Assembly: GCF_023921805.1 (NCBI RefSeq)
Contig: NZ_CP074197.1
Location: 2,232,001-2,296,000 of the forward strand
Direction of reading: 5' to 3'
Source: Ruminococcus sp. FMBCY1
GTDB taxonomy: Bacteria; Bacillota; Clostridia; Oscillospirales; Acutalibacteraceae
Length of the DNA stretch: 64,000 bases
The notes under the pieces are model-generated. The model did not search any database. It saw only the letters and a list, made by a program, of their open reading frames with translations, and was not told the DNA's origin. Below, one piece after another: positions 45,486 to 52,513 of this stretch. Both the position numbers and the translations under genes were made by a program. Position 1 is the stretch's first letter. Each line of letters opens with the position of its first letter.

Positions 45486-45514
45486 TTGTTTTATTATGCT
45501 TTGTGTGTTACAAT
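45486..45514 (+). promoter_or_regulatory. Promoter of the split methionine synthase operon
   Basis: TTGTTT (45486-45491), a 17-nt spacer and TACAAT (45509-45514). The leader of about 110 nt shows no SAM or cobalamin riboswitch pattern that I can see. Confidence 0.55.
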
Positions 45515-45630
45515 AATAAAGTATAGCTATGCGGTCGGTTTTGAATTTATGATTTAACAGAGAGTTTTTATTAAATGATTTGCAGTATTTAAAATAAATC
45601 CGATTGCATTGAATGTATAGGGGTTATACT

Positions 45631-46275
45631 ATGATAGAATTAGAAAAACTTAACAGAAACGAGGCAGTGCGTTATCTCGGAGGAGCGGGAATCAGGCTTA
45701 ATTACCGAATGGATGTACTGATGGATGAATGCGAAAAGGCTGTGCTTGAAAAAGCGTCGCCAAAATATCTTTATGTAGAAAAGGATTTGCCGTGCCCGCA
45801 GATTATGGGCGGAAAAGATATAGAATCACACTTAAACGGTTGTGAAAAAGCTATTGTTATGTGCGCCACCGTCGGTTCAGAGGTGGACAAACTCATCAGA
45901 ATTTCGCAGATTTCCGATATGGCCCGTGCTGTGGTAATGGACAGCCTTGCAAGTGTTGCCGTGGAGCAGGTCTGCAATGCTTTTGACAAGATAATTGCGG
46001 AAAAATACAGCGATTATAATATGACATTCCGCTTCAGCCCGGGCTACGGAGATTATCCTATTGAATTGCAAAAAATAATTTTGCAAATGCTTGATGCGCC
46101 AAAGAAAATAGGACTTTGCACAAACGATAACTTTTTGCTTACACCGACAAAGTCTGTTACGGCGGTGCTGGGACTTTCAAAAAATCCTATAGAAAGAAAA
46201 AAGCGTGGCTGTGCCATCTGTAATATGAGAGAAACCTGTAAATTCAGGAGAAAGGGACTTCATTGTGGGGTTTAG
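45631..46275 (+). CDS. B12-dependent methionine synthase activation-domain protein
   Basis: A 214-residue stand-alone version of the MetH C-terminal reactivation domain, which binds SAM and helps re-methylate oxidised cobalamin. The marker RFSPGYGDYPIELQ corresponds to the SAM-site RxxPGYP motif of MetH. CAICNMRETCKFRRKG ends it with a Cys cluster. AGGGG with 7-nt spacing supports the ATG at 45631. It overlaps the metH gene by 11 nt, which supplies the missing domain's partner. Confidence 0.88.
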   Translation: MIELEKLNRNEAVRYLGGAGIRLNYRMDVLMDECEKAVLEKASPKYLYVEKDLPCPQIMGGKDIESHLNGCEKAIVMCATVGSEVDKLIRISQISDMARAVVMDSLASVAVEQVCNAFDKIIAEKYSDYNMTFRFSPGYGDYPIELQKIILQMLDAPKKIGLCTNDNFLLTPTKSVTAVLGLSKNPIERKKRGCAICNMRETCKFRRKGLHCGV

Positions 46276-48655
46276 AGAATTATTAAAGGAAAAAGAATTT
46301 ATTATACTTGACGGTGCGACAGGCACTATGATTCAAAAAAGCGGTGTACAGTATGACGAAGTGCCCGAAACGCTTAACATTACACATCCCGAACTTATTG
46401 CGTCATTTCATAAAGCTTATGTAGATGCGGGCGCAGATGTTGTGTATGCAAACACCTTTGGTGCGAATGCGTACAAACTTGAGGGATGCGGCTACAGTGT
46501 TGAAGAAATTGTAGGAGCAGGTATCAGCATTGCTAAAAACGCTGTCGGTGACAGAGCGCTTGTTGCCCTTGACATCGGTTCAATCGGTCAGTTGCTCGAA
46601 CCTGCGGGTTCGCTTACTTTTGAACAGGCTTATGAATATTACAAACAGCTTATCCTTGCAGGTAAAGACGCTGATGTTATAGCTTTTGAAACTATGACGG
46701 ATCTTTATGAACTTAAGGCCGCTGTACTTGCCGCAAAGGAGAACAGCGACAAGCCAATATTCACCACTATGACATTTGAGCGTAATATGCGTACTTTTAC
46801 AGGCACATTGCCGTCTGCTTTTGCCGTAACTATGGAAAATCTCGGCGTTGACGCTCTCGGCGTAAACTGTTCGCTTGGACCTGATGATCTTGAGCCGATT
46901 GTAAGTGAGATTTCCAAGTACACAAATCTTCCTATTGTAATTAAGCCGAATGCAGGTTTGCCGGACCCTAACACCAATGAATACGATGTTATGCCCGATG
47001 ATTTTGCAAAGTCATCTCTGTCACTGTTAAAGTATGGTGTTAAAGTTCTCGGCGGCTGCTGCGGTACAAATCCCGAATATATAAAGGCTCTTAAAGACGC
47101 TCTTGCAGATAAAAAATATCAGCCGTCAAAAAGTCAAGTTGATACAATAGTATGCAGTGCAAGTTCTGTTGTTGAAGTTAATCATCCGAGAATTATCGGC
47201 GAAAGAATCAACCCTACAGGCAAAAAGCTGTTTAAACAGGCACTTGTTGATAATAATATTGATTACATTCTTACACAGGCACTTAGTCAGACGGGCGCAG
47301 GTGCGGAAATTCTTGATGTCAATGTAGGTCATCCCGAAATTGACGAAAAGCAGATGATGGTGCGTGTGCTCAAAGCAATTCAGAGTGTTTGCGATGCACC
47401 TCTGCAGATTGACTCTACCAAACCCGATGTACTTGAGGCAGGACTTCGTGCTTATAACGGCAGACCGATTGTAAACTCGGTAAACGGTGAGGAAAAAAGC
47501 CTTAGCACGGTTTTACCGCTTGTTAAAAAATACGGTGCTTGCGTTGTCGGTCTTACACTTGACGAAAACGGTATTCCAAAGACAGCGGAGGGCAGATTTG
47601 AAATTGCAAAAAGAATTGTAGAGAGGGCAGAGGCAATCGGCATTGACAGAAGAGATGTTTTTATTGACTGCCTTACAATGACGGTTTCTGCCGAACAGTC
47701 TGCCTGCAGACAGACGCTTAATGCTTTGCACAGAGTAAAAACCGAACTTGGCTGTAAAACCTGTCTCGGTGTTTCAAATATTTCATTCGGACTTCCGAAT
47801 CGTGACCTTGTTACAAGAACTTTCCTTACTATGGCTCTTGAAGAGGGACTTGACTTACCGATTATTAACCCGAATATTGATTCTATTACGGGTGCGGTAA
47901 GAGCATACCGTGTGCTTGACGGTATTGATAAAAACTCTATGGATTTTATTGCCGCATATAACGATGCGGTACAAGCACCTGCCGCAAATAATAATTCTGC
48001 CGCATCCGATTTGGATATTATGACCGCTGTTTTCAACGGCTTGAAAAAAGAAGGTGCGTTGCTTACAGAAAAAATGCTTGCCGAAACAGGCGACGCAATG
48101 AAAATAGTAAACGAAATGCTTATTCCTGCCCTTGATAAGGTGGGAGAGGGTTTTGAAAAGAACAAAATCTTTTTACCTCAGCTTATTCAGAGTGCAAATG
48201 CCGCACAGGCTTGCTTTGATGTAATTAAATCACATATTTCCAAAACAAGCGGAGAAACCGTAAGCAAGGGCAAAATCATTGTTGCAACCGTTAAGGGTGA
48301 TATTCACGACATAGGAAAGAACATTGTAAAAGTATTGCTTGACAACTACGGTTATACGGTTGTTGACCTCGGTAAAGATGTTGACCCTCAACTTGTTGTC
48401 GATACTGCAATTGAGCAGGATATAAAGATGATTGGTTTGTCTGCTCTTATGACAACTACCCTTAAGAGTATGGAAGATACAATCAAACTTGTAAGAGAAA
48501 CAAAAGAATTACAGAATCCCGACGGAAGCAGTAAATGCGTAATTTTTGTCGGCGGTGCTGTACTTACGGAAGAATATGCTATGAAAATCGGCGCTGACTA
48601 CTATTGCAGAGATGCTAAGGAAAGCGTAGATACGGCTAAAAAGGTATTAGGTTAA
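46265..48655 (+). CDS. metH: B12-dependent methionine synthase MetH without activation domain
   Basis: A 796-residue three-module enzyme. The homocysteine domain (about 1-285) has the zinc ligands in GVNCSLGP and LGGCCGTNPEYI. The pterin/methyl-THF domain (about 305-560) starts at IIGERINPTGKKLF. The cobalamin cap and Rossmann domain (about 580-796) has the lower-ligand motif DIHDIGKNIV. It makes methionine from homocysteine and methyl-THF. It starts at GTG (46265). The reactivation domain is encoded by the overlapping upstream gene. Confidence 0.96.
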   Translation: MGFRELLKEKEFIILDGATGTMIQKSGVQYDEVPETLNITHPELIASFHKAYVDAGADVVYANTFGANAYKLEGCGYSVEEIVGAGISIAKNAVGDRALVALDIGSIGQLLEPAGSLTFEQAYEYYKQLILAGKDADVIAFETMTDLYELKAAVLAAKENSDKPIFTTMTFERNMRTFTGTLPSAFAVTMENLGVDALGVNCSLGPDDLEPIVSEISKYTNLPIVIKPNAGLPDPNTNEYDVMPDDFAKSSLSLLKYGVKVLGGCCGTNPEYIKALKDALADKKYQPSKSQVDTIVCSASSVVEVNHPRIIGERINPTGKKLFKQALVDNNIDYILTQALSQTGAGAEILDVNVGHPEIDEKQMMVRVLKAIQSVCDAPLQIDSTKPDVLEAGLRAYNGRPIVNSVNGEEKSLSTVLPLVKKYGACVVGLTLDENGIPKTAEGRFEIAKRIVERAEAIGIDRRDVFIDCLTMTVSAEQSACRQTLNALHRVKTELGCKTCLGVSNISFGLPNRDLVTRTFLTMALEEGLDLPIINPNIDSITGAVRAYRVLDGIDKNSMDFIAAYNDAVQAPAANNNSAASDLDIMTAVFNGLKKEGALLTEKMLAETGDAMKIVNEMLIPALDKVGEGFEKNKIFLPQLIQSANAAQACFDVIKSHISKTSGETVSKGKIIVATVKGDIHDIGKNIVKVLLDNYGYTVVDLGKDVDPQLVVDTAIEQDIKMIGLSALMTTTLKSMEDTIKLVRETKELQNPDGSSKCVIFVGGAVLTEEYAMKIGADYYCRDAKESVDTAKKVLG

Positions 48656-48660
48656 AACAA

Positions 48661-48695
48661 AAGGGCAGTTCCGAATCAGGAATTGCCCTTGGTTA
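48661..48695 (+). terminator. metH terminator
   Basis: A 12-bp stem with one wobble (48661-48672 with 48679-48690). The exit is TT-rich but not a strict U-run. Confidence 0.7.
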
Positions 48696-49034
48696 TATTT
48701 ATTATGCAAATTTCAGTTCTCAAATGACGAAATCTATAGCATTTAATAACTGTTATATTTTGTTATGGAAAACTCGTTAATCCATTGAAAATGCTAAACT
48801 TTTCATTGGTGTTCTGTCCATCACATCTTGTATCGTGTTATATCATTTTACCCTTGATTACGAACCCTCATAAGGGAAAATACAAGGGAAAGAAAATCTG
48901 GTGGCAACTAATAACAAATTATAAAAATGGCAATTGGAACTGGATGAAATGCTTTTAATACATTGTCGGTTATAATGACGATGTTACTGCGTTTTTTGCA
49001 AAAGTGCAAAAGATATAAAAGAGGTGGAAAATTA
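48696..49034. other. Gene-free AT-rich accessory DNA
   Basis: No ORF with a ribosome site is seen here on either strand. A dyad, CCCTTGATTACGAACCCTC continuing to AAGGG (48851-48876), with another AAGGG at 48884-48888, is the only structure. Base composition changes visibly from the metH side, suggesting the left edge of inserted DNA. The dyad is a place to look for an attachment site, but no integrase gene is present. Confidence 0.4.
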
Positions 49035-49091
49035 TTGAAATATAACGAATTATATCATACAATAGTAGTGTTTTTGTACAAGTCAATTTGA
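49035..49091 (+). CDS. Possible 18-aa peptide ORF (TTG start)
   Basis: TTG at 49035 lies 7 nt after GAGGTGG and reads MKYNELYHTIVVFLYKSI before TGA. The ribosome site is good but the ORF is very short. It may be a leader peptide or a gene remnant. Confidence 0.25.
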   Translation: MKYNELYHTIVVFLYKSI

Positions 49092-49115
49092 TAGAAAAGG
49101 GGGAGAGAAGGAACT

Positions 49116-49169
49116 GTGTATTTCGATTTGTATAACCAAAATATAGGCAAACTTATGGAATATGAATAA
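49116..49169 (+). CDS. Possible 17-aa peptide ORF overlapping the 89-aa gene
   Basis: GTG at 49116 follows a GGGGGAGAGAAGG stretch and reads MYFDLYNQNIGKLMEYE. Its stop overlaps the next start by 8 nt in another frame. It could be a translational coupler, or the N-terminal remnant of a frameshifted longer protein joined to the 89-aa ORF. Confidence 0.3.
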   Translation: MYFDLYNQNIGKLMEYE

Positions 49170-49431
49170 TGGACTTATAGTATATAGTTTCAAGAAAAAA
49201 CAACCAGATGAAGTACCAGTACCAGTGCCGGTTCCTGAAGAAGAGAAATATGATAACTATGTATATGTTTCGCAATATCAACCATCACAAGAGATACAAT
49301 TTTGGGGAACTGTAGCAGCTGTTCTTATAGTTGGAGGAACACTTGCAGAAGATGTGATTACAGGTGGTGGCGGAATTGCAGATGATGCCGCATCATTCTA
49401 TCTTGCATACAGGTTGATGTTTGGACTATAA
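49162..49431 (+). CDS. 89-aa Pro/Gly-rich small protein, unknown
   Basis: The N-terminal third is polar with a repeated Val-Pro run (PDEVPVPVPVPEEEKYD). The last 45 residues are one hydrophobic segment (GTVAAVLIVGGTL) followed by an acidic, glycine-rich loop (AEDVITGGGGIADDAASF) and a short hydrophobic end. There is no signal peptide. The arrangement resembles small accessory proteins seen beside toxin or bacteriocin genes, but I cannot name a family. No separate ribosome site is seen, so it probably depends on the overlapping 17-aa ORF. It lies 15 nt before the 245-aa gene. Confidence 0.55.
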   Translation: MNNGLIVYSFKKKQPDEVPVPVPVPEEEKYDNYVYVSQYQPSQEIQFWGTVAAVLIVGGTLAEDVITGGGGIADDAASFYLAYRLMFGL

Positions 49432-49446
49432 CAAAGGAGATTTTTT

Positions 49447-50184
49447 ATGTCGTTTAATTCACAATTTAAACTTATTTTTGGTGAAACATTTCAAACAGAG
49501 GGTTTTCGATATTGCTCAAAATTGAATGTTTTTGTTAAAATGCTCAATGAAGATTTGATGGCTTTTTTTGGAGTAAAAACAGCTCCGGCATGGAATAAAG
49601 GGGCAAAAGGATTTTTCCTTACTGCAGGAATTATTTCTACCTATCATTCCTCTATCGATAAAAAATCAATATTGTATGCTGGACAGGATTTAAATTCATT
49701 CCTTCCACGAAATGAAGCAAGAGTAAGTTTTGAATATACCGAAGATACAATGGAAGAGATTATTTCAGCGACGGCTTTATATGTGAAGGAACGTTTGATG
49801 CCTATATTCAATCGAGTTTATGATTTAGATTCTTTTATTGATTTTTTAAAGGAATATTCGATTAATAAATTGCGCACATGTGATACTTTTGAAGGGGAAT
49901 CTCTTGTCTTGATTAAAACAGATAACCATGATGATTTTCAAACGTATTTCCAGCAGCATCTGGATGAATTATACGCACAAATTGATGCAGGAAATGTTGG
50001 TGATGGCTATACGAAAGAAATGGCTTATGATGATTTGTTTCATGGTATTATCGAAAGTATTGTATATCCTCGGGATAAAGTATATTCTGACAAGAGTTTA
50101 TATAATGAGGCGCTGGAAGAGGCTGAGAGAAGAAAAAGTGAAAATATGAAAAAATTATATAGCTATCAAATATTGAAGAACTGA
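49447..50184 (+). CDS. 245-aa orphan protein, unknown function
   Basis: A soluble protein with no membrane segment. It starts MSFNSQFKLIFGETFQTEGFRYCSKLNVFVK, a layout faintly like DUF4304-type domains, in which an N-terminal helix is followed by a GFxxxxxxFxR strand. That likeness is only an impression. The C-terminal 60 residues are charged and helical. AAAGGAG precedes the ATG. Codon use is AT-rich and unlike its neighbours. It pairs with the 89-aa gene in an apparent two-gene cassette inserted between metH and an envelope gene. Confidence 0.65.
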   Translation: MSFNSQFKLIFGETFQTEGFRYCSKLNVFVKMLNEDLMAFFGVKTAPAWNKGAKGFFLTAGIISTYHSSIDKKSILYAGQDLNSFLPRNEARVSFEYTEDTMEEIISATALYVKERLMPIFNRVYDLDSFIDFLKEYSINKLRTCDTFEGESLVLIKTDNHDDFQTYFQQHLDELYAQIDAGNVGDGYTKEMAYDDLFHGIIESIVYPRDKVYSDKSLYNEALEEAERRKSENMKKLYSYQILKN

Positions 50185-50275
50185 TTACTATAGCAATTAA
50201 TCAAATTGATTTCAATAATGGAAGTTTAGTGTGATTTCTTGATGATGAGTGTTCTGAACTTCATTTTTGAAAAAA

Positions 50276-50350
50276 TTAAGCAATGACTATTGCAAGAGCA
50301 AATAAAGCAGAAAAAATAATTAAAGGTAGTCTTTTCTTTGTTTTCTTCAT
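50276..50350 (-). CDS. 24-aa hydrophobic peptide with basic N-terminus
   Basis: On the minus strand the ATG at 50348-50350 lies 8 nt after AAAGGA and reads MKKTKKRLPLIIFSALFALA, then IVIA and TAA. Five positive residues followed by one hydrophobic helix is the build of small membrane peptides, including type I toxins. A consensus promoter sits about 47 nt upstream. It is convergent with the 245-aa gene. No antisense RNA was identified. Confidence 0.5.
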   Translation of the reverse strand: MKKTKKRLPLIIFSALFALAIVIA

Positions 50351-50396
50351 AAAAATGTCCTTTCTTTAAGAATAATGTTATATTGTTTATAAAATT

Positions 50397-50425
50397 ATAT
50401 TATATCTAAATTAAGTATTTGTCAA
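50397..50425 (-). promoter_or_regulatory. Strong promoter for the 24-aa peptide
   Basis: On the minus strand a perfect TTGACA (50420-50425), a 17-nt spacer and TAATAT (50397-50402). A TATAAT overlaps at a 15-nt spacing. Confidence 0.65.
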
Positions 50426-50486
50426 ATTAGGTAAAAAAAACACATATTTTATCTACGCAAATAAGAAAAGAGCATTGCTTTGCAAT

Positions 50487-50515
50487 TTGACAAAAAATTA
50501 AATTTGATGTATAAT
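50487..50515 (+). promoter_or_regulatory. Consensus promoter of the capD-like gene
   Basis: A perfect TTGACA (50487-50492), a 17-nt spacer and a perfect TATAAT (50510-50515), giving an AT-rich leader of about 90 nt. Confidence 0.85.
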
Positions 50516-50610
50516 ATTGTGTGTTAATTTGTATAATATTTTAAAATTAGACGATATGTTTGTATTAAATTTTATATAATCAGATAAAATTTGCAGGGGA
50601 CAATTAAAAA

Positions 50611-52479
50611 ATGAAAAAAATAAATTATCGTAAGCTTATTCTTGCTTTGGCTGATGTTTTTATTATTGTGGTAAGCGGTATTGTGCTTAATTTTGCTATG
50701 TCGCTTATATTTCCGGAACTTTCGGAAGCAAGCAGAGGACTGTTATATACAATAATAGTAAACTTAGCACTGTGTATGCTTATTATGTACGGTGCAGGTG
50801 CGTATAAAAGACTTTGGCGATACTTTAATGAAAAGGATTACTTGGTTTGCGGTTTGGCGATGTTCGCAGGCTTCGCTTTGGGCTATCTTATTATGTCGAT
50901 TTTGCAGATACAGCAATCTGTTTTGTTTGTTACTTTATATGCAATTCTCGCAACAGGCGGAGTGCTCTTATTCCGATTTATATTTAAGCGTACTTTCCTT
51001 GATTTAACTGAAGTCGGCAGAGCGGATAATTGTGAGCGTACGCTTATTGTTGGCGCAGGCAATGCAGGCAGAATGATTCTTACCGAAATTCAGAATGCAA
51101 GTTATGACGAAAACAGTCCCGCACGCAATCTTATTGCGGTAGGTTTTGTTGATGATGATGAAACAAAACTTAACAGAAGCATTAACGGTGTGCCTGTTCT
51201 CGGTTTTTGCAGAGAAATTTCTAAGATTTGCAATGATAAAAAGATTACAAATATTATTGTGGCTGTTCCGTCTTGCGAAGAAGAGGAAAAGCGCAAAATC
51301 CTTGATTATTGCTCGGAAACTACTTGTAAAATCAAGATAATTCCTTATTTGAGCGAGCTTTTGTTTGACGATAAGCACACAGAGCTTATTTCACAGGCTA
51401 AAGAAATTAAAATTTCAGACTTACTTGGCAGAAAGCCGATTGAATTTGATAAAAAAGAAATAAAAGAATTGGTTACGGGAAAAATCTGTATGGTTACAGG
51501 CGGCGGCGGTTCTATAGGCAGCGAGCTTGTAAGACAGATTGCAAAGTATTCGCCTAAGCAGGTAATTATTGTTGACATATACGAAAATAACGCATATGAT
51601 ATTCAGCAGGAACTTGTGCTTGAGTACGGCAACAAACTTAATCTTGTAACTTTGATTTCATCTATCCGTGATTACGACAAAATGGAACTGATATTTAAAA
51701 CATATCGTCCTCAGCTTGTATTTCACGCAGCTGCCCACAAGCATGTTCCTCTTATGGAAACCGTGCCGGAAGAGGCAGTTAAAAATAATATTTTCGGTAC
51801 TTTTAATGTTGCAACACTTGCAGAAAAGTACAAAGCCGATAAATTTGTTATGATTTCAACCGATAAGGCTGTAAATCCGACTAATGTTATGGGTGCAACC
51901 AAAAGAGCATGTGAAATGATAATTCAGCACAAGGCTCAGCACAGCACTCATACCGAATTTGTAACCACTCGTTTCGGTAATGTTCTTGGGTCAAACGGTT
52001 CGGTTATTCCCTTGTTCAGGCGTCAGATTGAAAGCGGTTCACCTGTAACCGTTACTCACCCTGACATAATCAGATATTTTATGACTATTCCCGAGGCTGT
52101 TTCGCTTGTTCTTGAGGCAGGCGCTATGGCTCACGGCGGCGAGATTTTTGTTCTTGATATGGGTGCGCCCGTAAAGATTACAACTCTTGCCGAAAATCTC
52201 ATTCGTATGTACGGCAAGATTCCATATAAAGATGTTCCGATTGTTTTCACGGGCTTAAGACCGGGCGAAAAACTTTTTGAGGAACTTTTGATGGACGAAG
52301 AAGGACTTAAGTCTACCGCAAACGAAAAGATATTTATCGGTAATCAGATAAATATCAATTCCGCAGAACTGCTCAAAAAACTTGATGAGCTTAAAGTTGT
52401 TGCTAACAGCAACGACAGCGAAAAAACGGTAGAACTTCTTGCGGATCTTGTACCTACTTTTAACCATAAGACAAACTGA
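50611..52479 (+). CDS. UDP-sugar 4,6-dehydratase/epimerase, membrane type (CapD/EpsC/WbpM-like)
   Basis: A 622-residue enzyme with four N-terminal helices (about 8-125), a CoA-binding-like Rossmann domain (about 140-270), and an extended SDR catalytic domain. The NAD loop is TGGGGSIGSELVRQI. The catalytic segment is MISTDKAVNPTNVMGATKR, where the usual YxxxK tyrosine is Met, as in the WbpM/PglF group that makes UDP-4-keto-6-deoxy sugars from UDP-GlcNAc. It likely serves capsule or glycan synthesis. A GCAGGGG site precedes the ATG. glmS follows 34 nt later. Confidence 0.9.
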   Translation: MKKINYRKLILALADVFIIVVSGIVLNFAMSLIFPELSEASRGLLYTIIVNLALCMLIMYGAGAYKRLWRYFNEKDYLVCGLAMFAGFALGYLIMSILQIQQSVLFVTLYAILATGGVLLFRFIFKRTFLDLTEVGRADNCERTLIVGAGNAGRMILTEIQNASYDENSPARNLIAVGFVDDDETKLNRSINGVPVLGFCREISKICNDKKITNIIVAVPSCEEEEKRKILDYCSETTCKIKIIPYLSELLFDDKHTELISQAKEIKISDLLGRKPIEFDKKEIKELVTGKICMVTGGGGSIGSELVRQIAKYSPKQVIIVDIYENNAYDIQQELVLEYGNKLNLVTLISSIRDYDKMELIFKTYRPQLVFHAAAHKHVPLMETVPEEAVKNNIFGTFNVATLAEKYKADKFVMISTDKAVNPTNVMGATKRACEMIIQHKAQHSTHTEFVTTRFGNVLGSNGSVIPLFRRQIESGSPVTVTHPDIIRYFMTIPEAVSLVLEAGAMAHGGEIFVLDMGAPVKITTLAENLIRMYGKIPYKDVPIVFTGLRPGEKLFEELLMDEEGLKSTANEKIFIGNQININSAELLKKLDELKVVANSNDSEKTVELLADLVPTFNHKTN

Positions 52480-52513
52480 TATATTTATTCATCAGCAAAG
52501 GAGAGAATACATA

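Noticed and set aside
45553-45580. Possible further copy of the 1.6-kb repeat flank (AGAGAGTTTTTATTAAAT)
   Set aside because: It resembles 1601-1618 only over an AT-rich run and lacks the GCAATTATAAAAG core; chance is likely.
45515-45630. SAM-I or cobalamin riboswitch before the methionine synthase operon
   Set aside because: The leader is AT-rich and short, with none of the conserved helices I could pick out.
47452-48165. 237-aa minus-strand ORF
   Set aside because: It lies fully inside metH, has no ribosome site, and its composition is that of an antisense shadow.
49208-49234. Short tandem DNA repeat (GTACCAGTACCAGTGCCGGTTCC)
   Set aside because: It is simply the coding of a Val-Pro run in the 89-aa protein, not an array.
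52480-52513. glmS ribozyme upstream of glmS
   Set aside because: Only 34 nt separate the glmS start from the preceding gene, too short for the ~150-nt ribozyme, and no core pattern is seen.
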